The position numbers were made by a program, and so were the translations under genes. Shown here in pieces: positions 1 through 9,293 of a stretch of 64,000 nucleotides of DNA. Numbering within the stretch: the stretch's first letter is position 1; every line of letters begins with the position of its first letter. This DNA is from Candidatus Manganitrophus sp. (GTDB taxonomy: Bacteria; Nitrospirota; Nitrospiria; SBBL01; Manganitrophaceae): contig CP114561.1 of the NCBI GenBank assembly GCA_028865235.1, positions 1,942,001-2,006,000 of the forward strand. The letters are read 5' to 3'. Under the pieces are notes generated by a model. That model ran no database searches. It saw only the letters and a list, made by a program, of their open reading frames with translations, and had not been told where the DNA came from.

Positions 1-98
1 CGCATCGGAAAAGCATGCGCCCAGAGCAGTGAGGTCCAGAAAACGGCAAGGAAAAACGGCAGGAGAAGCATTCTATCCCGCCTTAATAAAAATGTCAT
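1..98 (-). CDS. Partial CDS: secreted protein start, CopC-like (copper-binding) candidate
   Basis: Only the first 32 codons lie in the window; the gene runs off the left edge. The start codon at 98-96 follows AGGAGG almost directly, so the second Met (codon 10, position 71) is an alternative start. The visible part is a complete signal peptide: Arg-rich n-region (RRDR), hydrophobic core and a cleavage site of the LWA|HAF kind. A mature protein starting with His is what CopC-type periplasmic Cu(II) proteins have, where His1 is a ligand. It is the third gene of a leftward cluster with a secreted beta-barrel-like protein and a small His/Cys membrane protein. CopC identity is inference from 32 codons. 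Confidence 0.45.
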   Translation of the reverse strand, partial: MTFLLRRDRMLLLPFFLAVFWTSLLWAHAFPM

Positions 99-137
99 TC
101 CTCCTTTCCTATTCCTTTCATGATCCTGTTATTGCGG

Positions 138-1067
138 TTATCGCTGCGTCCCTCCCAAGACGCCGAAGGGAGTCCATGTATAGCTATGCGGGAACATATC
201 ATCCAAGAAAAGATGAATCAGCGCCCGCACCCCTGTATGATCGCCGCTGCGGTCGTTGAGAGGAATGATCGCCTCCGCGCCCAGCTGGTAATATTTACCC
301 GCCCAGATCAGCCCCGGATTGGCGGTCGCGGTCGTCCCCCCATCGGGACCGTTGATCGGCTGCTCAAAGCTGAACTCAACGATTGGAACCATGCGGCTGA
401 ACGGCCCGCCGATGCCGACGTCTTTGACGAAGGACTGAAGGTACAAAATGCTGTATTCGACCACAAAGCCGTAGCTCAGCGTGGTGGCGATCTCGGCCGC
501 TTCAGTCGTCTCATTTCCGACCCCCGGCGTCGTCAGTCCCACCTGCGCTTCGATCGCCAGCGGTTTTAAATATTTCATCCCTTCGGGAAGGTCTCCCAAG
601 CCGTATCCTAAGAGAAGCTGCGGGGTGAGCGAGCTGTGCGGCTCTCTTCCGATCTCCTTCGACCCGGTTCCTCCCATTTCCCATTCCAGAGCCGACGTCA
701 GTATGAACTCATGCTCCGGCACGCGGAGCATCGAATACTTCACCGCCAGCGCGAAGTTTTCAAATCCGTTCAGATCCTGAGAGCCGTCGTTGGGATGAAT
801 CTGATTATAAGCGCCGTCGAGATCGAAAGAGAGGTTCGGCGAGAACCGCTTGGAAATACCGAAACCGTATGAATTGACAAGCGCCTCATCATCTTTAAAA
901 TGGGAATAGGCCAAAAGATCGGCCTCATCCGAGGGAAAGGGGTCAAACACCGTAAGCGATTCCGGGAAAAAGCGCTTTCCGATCACGCCGTGGGCAAACA
1001 AGAGATGCGGAGACAAAACGACTACAAAAAAAATGGCTAAAGACGCGAACAGGGCTCGTCGCAACAT
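138..1067 (-). CDS. Secreted outer-membrane beta-barrel-like protein
   Basis: 309 residues. Signal peptide 1-25 (MLRRALFASLAIFF... LLFA) with cleavage before HGVIG, again giving a mature N-terminal His. The mature part alternates polar and hydrophobic residues, with many short strands and Gly/Tyr/Phe-rich segments (for example GFGISKRFSPNLSFDLDG, LLLGYGLGDLP, ALAVKYSML), as expected for a beta-barrel; the C-terminus is not the classical aromatic end. RBS GAGGAGG lies 6 nt before the ATG. It sits between a small His/Cys membrane protein (upstream) and a CopC-like gene (downstream), so a role in metal efflux or uptake is plausible. No specific family was recognised. Confidence 0.6.
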   Translation of the reverse strand: MLRRALFASLAIFFVVVLSPHLLFAHGVIGKRFFPESLTVFDPFPSDEADLLAYSHFKDDEALVNSYGFGISKRFSPNLSFDLDGAYNQIHPNDGSQDLNGFENFALAVKYSMLRVPEHEFILTSALEWEMGGTGSKEIGREPHSSLTPQLLLGYGLGDLPEGMKYLKPLAIEAQVGLTTPGVGNETTEAAEIATTLSYGFVVEYSILYLQSFVKDVGIGGPFSRMVPIVEFSFEQPINGPDGGTTATANPGLIWAGKYYQLGAEAIIPLNDRSGDHTGVRALIHLFLDDMFPHSYTWTPFGVLGGTQR

Positions 1068-1169
1068 CGGTTTCCTCCTCGCCTGGGTAGATGAGGACGC
1101 GTCTGATCCCTTCCGAAGGGTCGGATCGGCCTCTTTTTTATTAGATGATGCGTTGATCTGACGGTCGAT

Positions 1170-1481
1170 TTACGAAGGAAGCGGCGGCGCGCGGCCGTGT
1201 GTATACCGGGCCGACCGCTGGGGCGGGAACAACGCGGAGTAAACAAAATAGAAGCCGGAGAAAAGAAAGGAAGCAAAGGAAAGGGTCTCAGAGAGACTCC
1301 CTGTTGCCGCGCTTTCGCAAGAGAGAAGACACCAGGCGCTATGATCGGGAGAAGAGGATGGATGGTGCGCGTGGCGCGAAGGGCCGCGCTCCTCGAAACA
1401 GGAGGCGCCGAGAACGATGGCCGCCGCAAAGATGAAAACAAACGAAAGGATGACTGTCTTTTGCGGGAGAGAACGAGCCAT
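1170..1481 (-). CDS. Small membrane protein with His/Cys cluster
   Basis: 103 residues. A hydrophobic segment at about 9-27 is followed by Cys28, a periplasm-type stretch with His37, His39, His40, His47, Cys51 and Cys55, then a second hydrophobic segment at about 67-85 and a basic tail. The spacing of His and Cys suggests metal or thiol chemistry, as in small proteins next to copper genes; it is not a confident family match. No Shine-Dalgarno sequence precedes the ATG. Instead a -10 box (TATACT) ends 7 nt upstream, so the mRNA may be leaderless. It would be the first gene of the cluster that continues with the beta-barrel-like and CopC-like genes. Confidence 0.5.
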   Translation of the reverse strand: MARSLPQKTVILSFVFIFAAAIVLGASCFEERGPSRHAHHPSSSPDHSAWCLLSCESAATGSLSETLSFASFLFSGFYFVYSALFPPQRSARYTHGRAPPLPS

Positions 1482-1488
1482 ACTTAGG

Positions 1489-1518
1489 AGTATAGGCCAA
1501 GCCTTTCGAAGAAATCAA
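1489..1518 (-). promoter_or_regulatory. Sigma70-type promoter, probably leaderless
   Basis: On the minus strand, TTGATT (1518-1513), an 18-nt spacer, then TATACT (1494-1489). Initiation 7 nt downstream of the -10 would fall on the A of the ATG at 1481. Confidence 0.5.
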
Positions 1519-1524
1519 ATGTTG

Positions 1525-2148
1525 CTACCGCTTCAGGCTCACGGAGACCCCGTCTCGGAGTGGAATGATCGTGGTGGTCAGTTCGGGGGAGAAGATCGCA
1601 TGGTTGAAGGTTTGGATGCCGACCGTGTCGGGATCTTCGGAAGAAGCGGCGACCCGGCCGCTCCAGAGAACGTTGTCGGCGATGAAGAGACCGCCGGAGC
1701 GGAGGAGCGGAAGGCCGATGGAGAGGGCGTCCGGGTAAGATTCTTTATCGATGTCGCAGAAGATGATGTCGAACGGGCCGTCCGTTTCCGTCATCAGGTT
1801 CAAGGCATCTCCCTGGCGGAATTCGACCTGTTGATCCAGTCCCGCCCGCCGGAGAAAATCGGTTCCCTGGCGGATCCGATCGGCCGAACCCTCCGTGCAG
1901 ATCACCTTTCCCGTTTTCGGAAGTCCCTTCGCAAACCAATAAGCGGAGTAGCCGAAACCGGAGCCAAGCTCCGCGATCCGCTCCGCATGATGAACGAGGG
2001 TCAACTGATAGAGTAGCCGCCCGACAAGCGGCCCGACGATGGGAAAGTGAATTTTCTCCGCCAGCGCTTCCATCTCCGCCACGACCGGCTCGCGCTGCGG
2101 AAGAAGAGAAAGAAGGTAATCCTCAATGGCTGGATCGACAATATCCAT
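1525..2148 (-). CDS. Class I SAM-dependent O-methyltransferase (caffeoyl-CoA OMT / YrrM type)
   Basis: 207 residues, close to the usual ~210 for this family. SAM motif I is ELGSGFGYSAYWFAKGLP at about 58-75; the acidic residue of motif II follows in KVICTEG; the post-motif DIIFCDIDKESYPDAL carries the metal-binding Asp typical of cation-dependent O-methyltransferases; LLRSGGLFIADNVLWSG is the family hallmark. Members methylate catechols, hydroxyphenyl compounds or tRNA wobble uridine (TrmR); the substrate cannot be told here. Aspartase lies upstream on the same strand, separated by a G-rich repeat. Confidence 0.85.
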   Translation of the reverse strand: MDIVDPAIEDYLLSLLPQREPVVAEMEALAEKIHFPIVGPLVGRLLYQLTLVHHAERIAELGSGFGYSAYWFAKGLPKTGKVICTEGSADRIRQGTDFLRRAGLDQQVEFRQGDALNLMTETDGPFDIIFCDIDKESYPDALSIGLPLLRSGGLFIADNVLWSGRVAASSEDPDTVGIQTFNHAIFSPELTTTIIPLRDGVSVSLKR

Positions 2149-2155
2149 TTTAGAT

Positions 2156-2232
2156 CCTGGGGCCGGGGGTCGGGGGCCCGGGGCCGGTGGGTTAGAAATT
2201 ACTGATCCCTGACCCCTAACACCTGGCCCCTG
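2156..2232. repeat. G-rich tandem-like repeat tract
   Basis: About 77 bp of alternating GGGG/CCGGGG/GGTC units (2157-2188), followed by the GATCCCTGACCCC/GGCCCC motif on the opposite strand sense. A similar GGGGAC/GGGATCAGGGGTC tract occurs at about 26000-26032, inside the 3' end of a coding region. It looks like a dispersed low-complexity repeat rather than a terminator. Confidence 0.5.
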
Positions 2233-2235
2233 TTC

Positions 2236-3633
2236 TTACGCGCTCGGCTCGGTCATCTTCACCGGGTCGAGAATTTCATCGACCTCTTTCGGGGAGAGGA
2301 TTCCCTTCTCGATGATGATGTCGCGGAGCGGCTTTCCGGTCGCCGCCGACTCTTTGGCCACCACCGCCGCCGCCTCGTATCCGATGGTCGGATTGAGAAT
2401 GGTCGCCAACCCGACGCTCGTCTCCGCATAGGCCCGGCACCGGTCGCGGTTGACTGTGATCCCCTTGATGCAGCGATCGGTGAACACGTCGATATCGCGG
2501 GTGAGAATTTCGATCGATTGGAGAAGATTGAAGTTGATCACCGGCATCATGACATTCAACTCCAGCTGGCCCGCCTGCGCCGCCATCGTGATCGTCAGAT
2601 CGTTCCCGATCACATGGAAGCAGACCATGTTCGTCATCTCGGCCATCACCGGATTGACCTTCCCCGGCATGATGGAAGAGCCGGGCTGAACCGGAGGGAG
2701 GACAATTTCGGCCAATCCGGTCCGCGGCCCGGAGGAGAGAAGCCGAAGGTCGTTGGCAATCCGGATGACTTCGACCGCCAGCTCGCGCAACGCCCCCGAG
2801 ATCTCGACGAAGTCGGCCATGCTCTGCATCCGCTCGAAGAGATTGTTGGAGGGGACCACGTCGAGCCCGGAGATCTTTTTCACCGCGGCGATCATCTTCT
2901 TTTTGTAATCGGGATGGGTATTGATCCCGGTTCCCGCCGCCGACCCGCCGATCCCGAGCTCTTTTAATCCTTCCGACGCCGCCGCGATCCGCTTACGCGA
3001 ACGGGCAATGGCGCGGGCATAGCCGGAGAATTCCTGGCCGAGTCGAATCGGCACCGCATCTTGAAGGTGCGTCCGGCCCGATTTGATCACATCATCAAAC
3101 TCTTTTGCCTTCTCCGAAAGCCTTTTTTCAAAGCGGGCCAGAACAGGGTCGAGATCCCGGAGCATCAGCAGGGTCGCCACCCGCATCGCCGTCGGGAAGA
3201 CATCATTGGTCGATTGCGACATGTTGACATGATCGTTCGGGTGGACCAGCTTGTATTCGCCGCGTCTTCCCCCGAGCATTTCGATCGCCCGATTGGCGAT
3301 GACTTCATTCGTATTCATGTTGTGCGAGGTCCCGGCGCCCGCCTGGAAGACATCGACGACGAACTGATCGTTCCATTTCCCATCGATCACCTCCTCGGCC
3401 GACTTTTGGATGATCTTTCCGATCTTGGGGTCGAGCTTGCCAATCGCCATATTTGCCTGGGCCGCCGCCCACTTGATCATCGCGCTGGCGCGGATAAAGG
3501 TGGGATGAGGACGCAACCCGCTGATCGGGAAATTCGCCACCGCACGCGCCGTCTGCACCCCGTAATACGCCGACTCCGGCACTTCCAGCTCTCCGAGTGA
3601 ATCTTTCTCCTTACGGACCTTCTTGGCTTCCAT
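2236..3633 (-). CDS. aspA: Aspartate ammonia-lyase (class II fumarase/aspartase family)
   Basis: 465 residues from the ATG at 3633, which has GGGGAGAAAGGA just upstream; an in-frame extension to 3714 has no RBS. Members reversibly deaminate L-aspartate to fumarate in the cytosol. Superfamily signature GSSIMPGKVNP at 318-328, plus MSQSTNDVFPTA (138-149) and SGRTHLQDAVP (185-195). The C-terminal third (CFHVIGNDLTITMAAQAGQL and LELNVMMPVI) follows aspartase rather than FumC, where this part differs. No substrate assay is implied, so fumarase activity remains the alternative. It is a single gene without obvious partners. Confidence 0.82.
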   Translation of the reverse strand: MEAKKVRKEKDSLGELEVPESAYYGVQTARAVANFPISGLRPHPTFIRASAMIKWAAAQANMAIGKLDPKIGKIIQKSAEEVIDGKWNDQFVVDVFQAGAGTSHNMNTNEVIANRAIEMLGGRRGEYKLVHPNDHVNMSQSTNDVFPTAMRVATLLMLRDLDPVLARFEKRLSEKAKEFDDVIKSGRTHLQDAVPIRLGQEFSGYARAIARSRKRIAAASEGLKELGIGGSAAGTGINTHPDYKKKMIAAVKKISGLDVVPSNNLFERMQSMADFVEISGALRELAVEVIRIANDLRLLSSGPRTGLAEIVLPPVQPGSSIMPGKVNPVMAEMTNMVCFHVIGNDLTITMAAQAGQLELNVMMPVINFNLLQSIEILTRDIDVFTDRCIKGITVNRDRCRAYAETSVGLATILNPTIGYEAAAVVAKESAATGKPLRDIIIEKGILSPKEVDEILDPVKMTEPSA

Positions 3634-3728
3634 TCCTTTCTCCCCTGTAAAACGGTGTTTGTAAAAGATTGTAAAAATGGAGCTTATTGTATGCTTCTCG
3701 GGTGGGATGATCAAGAAAAAAGGAAGGC

Positions 3729-3757
3729 TTGACTTGGACGAGGAGTGAAATTATGTT
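3729..3757 (+). promoter_or_regulatory. Sigma70-type promoter upstream of small gene
   Basis: TTGACT (3729-3734), 17-nt spacer, TATGTT (3752-3757), with TTATAA overlapping downstream. The RBS AGGAGG and the ATG at 3786 follow within 30 nt. Confidence 0.45.
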
Positions 3758-3785
3758 ATAAACTGAAAACCAGGAGGTAGCAAGA

Positions 3786-3983
3786 ATGACTGAGAAAATC
3801 TTATTGGAAAAGGTGGAAGGGGGTTATATCGTCGCGGAAGCAAACCCCGAACCGAAACACCCAACCGATCTTTGGATCAACAAGGCGGTTTTCACCGATT
3901 TCGTCTCCGCCATGGAGGATATTCGAAGAAGACTTCGCGTGTCGGATATTATTGCCTCGAAAGAGGGAAAGCTCATTATTTAA
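3786..3983 (+). CDS. Small hypothetical protein, 65 aa
   Basis: 65 residues with a strong RBS (AGGAGG, 7 nt before the ATG) and a promoter-like sequence upstream, so it is probably real. Sequence is mixed: N-terminal VEGGYIVAEANPEP, then a C-terminal alpha-helical half (FVSAMEDIRRRLRVSDIIA). The style resembles small domains found with response-regulator or kinase genes, but no family was recognised. It ends 5 bp before the convergent stop of the large kinase gene. Confidence 0.6.
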   Translation: MTEKILLEKVEGGYIVAEANPEPKHPTDLWINKAVFTDFVSAMEDIRRRLRVSDIIASKEGKLII

Positions 3984-3987
3984 CAAT

Positions 3988-6900
3988 CTAGAGCGGAACC
4001 CGGACCGTAATCGTGGTCCCCTTTCCCGGAATCCCTTCGATCCCAACTTCTCCCCCGCAGGCGCGGGCCCGCTCTCTCATTCCGATCAGGCCGAGCGATT
4101 TTTGATGCAAGCGTTGCTCTTCCGTGATTCCTCTTCCGTTATCTCTGACCTGAAGGAAAGCGGCTCCTTTCTCCTCATTCAATTTGATTTCAACGTCGCT
4201 CGCCCCCGAATGACGGGCGACATTTGTCAGGGCTTCCTGAAAAACCCGGAAGACCGCCGTCGAATGCATCCGATCGATCACGATTTCCTCTTGAAGAAAA
4301 CACCGACAAGTAATCCCCGTGCGCTCCTGAAACTCCTTCGCTTGCCATTCGATCGCGGCCGGCAGGCCGAGGTCGTCCAGAACAATCGGCCTCAGTTCCG
4401 AGGCGACCTGTCGTACCCTTTCGATCGTAGTGTCAATCATCTCCGACATCGACTTCGTCCACTCGCTGATCGGTGTCTGCCCTCCGCGAAATCTTCTTTC
4501 CAAAAAAGATAATTGCATTTTCAAGACGGTGAGGGTCTGGCCGAATTCATCGTGGATCTCGCGGGCGATTCGGGATCTTTCCTCTTCAAGAGTCGATTGC
4601 GACCGCAATGAAAGACTGCGCAGCTGATCCTGCATTCGTTCGAGTTGAGATTCGATTCGCTTTCGTTCGGCGATTTCGCTCTCTAACACCTGATTCGCCG
4701 CCTTCAGAGAGGCCGTTCGTTCCTCAACCCGCTCCTCCAATGATTTCGCAAGCACTTCCAATTTTGAAAACCCTTCGGCATTCTCCAGGGCCGCCCCGGC
4801 TAAGGTAGCGATAAAAGAGGCCAACCGTATTTCTTCCTCGCCGAACAATCGTCCTACCCTCTGATGCGTCATGTAAATACAACCGACCGCCCCGCCCCAT
4901 ACGAAGATCGGCGCCGCGAGAATCGACCGGGCCTCCGAGAGGAGAACGCTATCGCTCACATCATCCGAGATTCCCTCGGCAATCACGACCGGCCGCCCGG
5001 TCTCTAAAGCCCGCGTAACCACGGTCCGGCTGTACCTTTCCTTTTCTTCACCCGCGACCACCTTCAGCGTCGGCACTTCCGCCCCAGGAACCAGCTTCAA
5101 GATAAGACACCGCTCGCCGCGTAGCAAGCGAAGCGCCGCATTTTGGACGGCGGTCAAGATCTCCCCCTCGGTGAGGGCTGAAGTGACCTTCCTCCCCTCT
5201 TCCAGGAGCGAGTCAAAGCGATCGACGAGAGAAAGGGTGACCGGTTTCTCCACAGCCTGGCCGTTTCGGTATTCCTCCAGCACCCACTCGGCGCCAAGGT
5301 CACGAAGTTCCTGCTCGGCCGATGCGATTTCTTTGCCGGCCTCCGGCCACCCGACGTGCAAGCCGACCTGCCCCCGTGCCAAAAGCGTCTGGGCCTGCTC
5401 GAAACGCATCCCCAGTTGCTCCGCAACGGCAAGACTTTCATCGAAGTATTTTCGCGCTCGAAGCGTGCGGCCCTGCATGGCGGAGAGAAGCCCCATCTCA
5501 CGAAGGGCATGGGGAAGATTATTTCGGTATTTTTTTGCAATGCGAACCGCTTCCCCAGCGGCTTTCACCGCTTGATAAAGAAGCGTCACCCGCTTACTAG
5601 GAGTAAAAACAGGGACTCTCTCTGCACTACGACGCAAAGCCGTAACCAACCAACAAGCAAGGGGGGAGACATACTCACTTTGAAGACCTGCATTTTTCAC
5701 GCGCTTTAGCCCGTCCCGAAATACAAAAGCGGCTTGGGAAACGTGCCCTTCACCCAACAGTCTTAGTCCCTCGGCTTGCAATACTTCCGAGTATGCCTGT
5801 AGATTCTCACTTCGATGCTGTAACTCCGATCTGATGAGTTCCGAGGGGACTTGGCCTCCTGAAGTTTTCGCCCAAATTTCCAGACTGATACAGGAAGCCA
5901 TGTGATCACCAATTTCGATACCCCTCGTATAGACTTTCTTGCTAACCTCGAGTGCCCTCTGAAGTTCACCCTTTCTGTAAAGCGAAAAAGCCAGATTCAC
6001 CCCGGCGGTATTGAGCTCCCATCGATCTCCGGTCCGTTCCAGTAATTCTATTGCTCTTTGACATTTTTCAGCACATTCTGAAAACTTGGAGGAAGCATAG
6101 AGGGCGACGCCATAAAATCCAAGCGACTGACCTTCCTCCCAAATATCGCCGACTTTTCTTCTGATCGATAGTCCCTCCTGTGCATACGCGATCGCTCTTG
6201 AGAAATACGGAATTGCCGTCATCGCAACACCGTGATTTGCATAGGCTTGGCCAAGTTCTTTTGTTGGAGCATATCGCTCCGCGAGATTTAGCTCGCGCAG
6301 ATGCGCCCACAGCATCTGGATAATGCCGCATTGAAACCAATAAGAATAGGCCAAACGACTATATAGTCGTATAACGAGTCGATCGGGCGCCGCCGGGTCA
6401 ATGCCGCGCCGGGCCAAAAAATTCTTGGAAATAACGTATGCACGACTTGGACACCAATCTCCCAGAGAGCCCCGACTAAAAACATTATCGGTCGTCTCGG
6501 AACAAATGCTTCTAAATGTCTTAATGCTCTTTCGATAGCGCTACCGGCTGCTTTGACATCCCCCTGTTTGAATGCAAGCTCTCCCAGTTTTCCCTCGATC
6601 TCTGCTTGCTCGATTTTCTCTTTTGCAAAGGCTCGCGCCATCTCAAAGACCTGCTTTGCTTCATCATAATACCCTCTTAACATCAGCACGTCGCCCAACC
6701 CTTCGGCCACACGTCTTCGAGTGGAGCCATCCGCTTGTTGCACTCCGCGCTCAGCGATTCGATACTGCCGCTCCGCAATCTCCAGGGCATGCTGCCCGCG
6801 TGCCCTCTCAGCGGCCGCGAGAGCATACGGAAGCGCCCTGTCGGATTGTCCGGCGGCATCAAAATGGTACGCCAACTCGAAGGTCCGTTCACGGTCGACC

Positions 6901-8974
6901 GACTCAATTTGCTTGGCCGCCTGGAGGTGGAGCCGCTTTCGTTCCTCCTGCGGCATTCTCCCGAGAAGCGCTTCGCGTATTTTATCGTGAACGAAATGAC
7001 ATCGCGCTTCAGTCATGTCCACCCAGAGAATGTGTCGATTCCTCCCCTCGTCAACAACCGACGAAGCTTCCTGGGAAGTGAGACCAGCAAGACTCCCCGC
7101 AAACGCCAGATCAAACTCTTTTCCCAAAACAGCCCCGACCGAAAGCAACCGGAGCGCCTCAGGTGCGAGCCTTTCCAGCCGGCGCGTGAGAAAAATCGCC
7201 GCGCGGCGGGAGGCTTGCACCTCGGCCATCCAGTCGGGCTCGATCCGCCAGCCGGCGGGTTCGTTAACGAGCGCTCCACATTCCACCAAACCCTGAAGGA
7301 CCGCCGCAGCCATAAATGAATTTCCCTCCGAGAGCTGCGCAACCACCTCTGTTGCTCTCTGCGGTAGAGGGCCTGCCATCGATTCCGCCATTCGCGCCAC
7401 GTTCGCCAGATCAAACGGCAACAGACGAAGCCGGACCGACGCGGACAAACGGCGCAACGAATGGTCCGCCGAGACCTCTTCGGAACGGAAAGAGAGGATA
7501 AGAAGGATGTGACGACCGGCCTTGCCCTCCGAATCGGTCCGGCGGCTCCATCGATCGAGGAGCTTCAAAGTCAGCTCATCGGCCCACTGCCCGTCGTCGA
7601 GAAGGATCACCACCGGCCGTGTCTCCGATCCCAAAGAATTAAGGAGGGAGGTCAGTGCTCGAAGGTTCCGGATCTCGCCATGTTCTTCCAGTCCGAGGGA
7701 AATCTGGGCCTGCGTTCCGAACGCTTCCTTCAGATCCGGGAGGGCCACAGAAACGGCGTCCATTTCCGCACCGAGTCTCCGCCGAATGGTCTTCGCTACT
7801 TCCGGCTCCCAACGGGCGGCGGCCAGGAGCCCCTGCACGATGCCGTCGAGAAGTTGGAAGGGGCGCTGCGCCGCCTGATCAACCCCTTGCCCCTGAAGTA
7901 CCCAAGCTCCCTGCCGCAGCGCGCGACGCTCAAACTCCTTCAACAGGCGCGACTTTCCGATCCCCGATTCTCCCTCCAGAAAGACCAGCCTCCCCTCCCC
8001 CTCCTTTGCCCGCTCCAGCTCTCTCTCTAAAATTGAAAGCTCTTCATCCCGTCCGATAAAGGCCGGCGCGGCCAGGGTTCGGCGGCGGTCTTGCAAGCCG
8101 ATCACAACGGCCGGCTCGGAAATCCCGCGGTCGATCGCGTCGGAGATCTGAGAAAGGTCGGCGAGAGCCCCCTCCGCCGTTTGGTATCGATCAGAGGGAT
8201 CTTTCCGAAGCAGACGCTGAATCACTTCATCCAGCGCCCGAGGCACGGAGATGCCCAGATCCCGCAGCTCCATCGGCCGGACATTGAGGTGGAGTTGCAA
8301 AAGCTCTGCGACGTCGGTTCCTTTAAAAGGAGGCCGTCCAGCAAGGCATTCGTAGAGGACCATTCCGGCGGAATAGAGATCGGCGCATTCGCTGACCTTC
8401 ACATCGATCAACCCCGCTTGCTCGGAGAAACATATCGAACGGTTCCCACCGGCAGGTCTCGGATAGCGGTCTGGAGCGACTCGCTGCGGGCAAATCCGAA
8501 GTCGATCAGAATGGCGCGTGTGATCGGAGCGCCATCCACCATGATGTTGCTCGGCTTTACATCGCGATGCAAAATGCCGCGGGTATGAACTTCATGGAGG
8601 GCGGATAGGAGAGAACGGCCCACGGCAAGCGCCTCCCGAACCGAGAGTGGGTCTTCGCGAAGGCGCTCCGCCAATGTGGTTCCGGGGAGGAACGGCATGA
8701 CGAAAAAGAGAGCTGCTTCCTGATTCCCGCCGTACAGAAGCGGCGAGATATGTGGGCTTTGGATTCTTTGGAGGATTTGCGCCTCATGCTCCAACCGAAT
8801 CCGGAGCTGATTGGAAACGTGACCGGAAGAGGCCATTTTAATGACGACTTGCTTCTGCCGGTGTAAATCAACTCCCAGCCACGTTTCGATCCCCTGCCCC
8901 TTTTTCAGAAGACGGGCGGCTCGAAAACGCCCTCCAAGAATGTGTCCCTCATCCACGTTTAAAGCAGGATTCAT
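3988..8974 (-). CDS. Giant Ser/Thr kinase-ATPase-TPR-GAF-histidine kinase (two frameshifts)
   Basis: About 1,660 residues when two single-base deletions are repaired. Domains in order: Ser/Thr kinase (Lys46 in VVIK, HRDVKPSN at 136-143, DFG at 158-160); AAA/STAND-type ATPase with Walker A GESGIGKS at about 333; a long TPR/superhelical region; a GAF domain; a coiled coil; HisKA_3 (ARE-IHDEFGQTLTVLKMQL, phospho-acceptor His); HATPase_c (N-box ALTNVARHSGA, G-boxes DNGRGI and GLIGMRERA). The first break is near 8423, where TCTCCGAGC should be TCTCCGGAGC. The second is near 6417, where six T should be seven in the repaired frame. Such hybrid sensors are known in cyanobacteria and other environmental bacteria. 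No response regulator is adjacent, so the output is unknown. Confidence 0.85.
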
Positions 8975-9027
8975 GGGGTTATCTTTCCCTCCGGGCCGGG
9001 TGGACGGCAGAAGAGATTCGCTTTATT

Positions 9028-9222
9028 TCAGAGGTGTTGAACGAAAGGAGAAAACGGAATGCGATCTTCACTGAGGACATCGTGAGTGCCTCCTATCGCT
9101 TCTTGGTCGAAGGCGATGACGCATGCGATTGAGAAGTCGCCCAGAATATACTGCATTAGGATCGAGAGGTCAATGGAAAACGGCTCGGTAAAATAACGCA
9201 CCCCTTGGCTTAATCGATCCAC
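9028..9222 (-). CDS. Doubtful small ORF in a 319-bp gap
   Basis: The region 8975-9293 between the kinase start and the lipA stop holds no clear gene. The only candidate is a 64-residue reading frame here (QYILGDFSIACVIAFDQEA in its middle) without a good RBS. It resembles no family I recognise and could be chance or a decayed remnant. Confidence 0.2.
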   Translation of the reverse strand: MDRLSQGVRYFTEPFSIDLSILMQYILGDFSIACVIAFDQEAIGGTHDVLSEDRIPFSPFVQHL

Positions 9223-9293
9223 AACGATTTGGGGACGGCGTTGCGGCGTGGTTTAGAAGAATGGAAGATCGGCTTACGAGGGAAAAGAACGCG

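Noticed and set aside
1100..1145. CCCTTCCGAAGGG hairpin followed by CTTTTTTA as a terminator
   Set aside because: It would terminate rightward transcription, but genes on both sides run leftward in one cluster.
3634..3714. N-terminal extension of aspartase
   Set aside because: A good RBS precedes the ATG at 3633; the extension has none and is not typical of the family.
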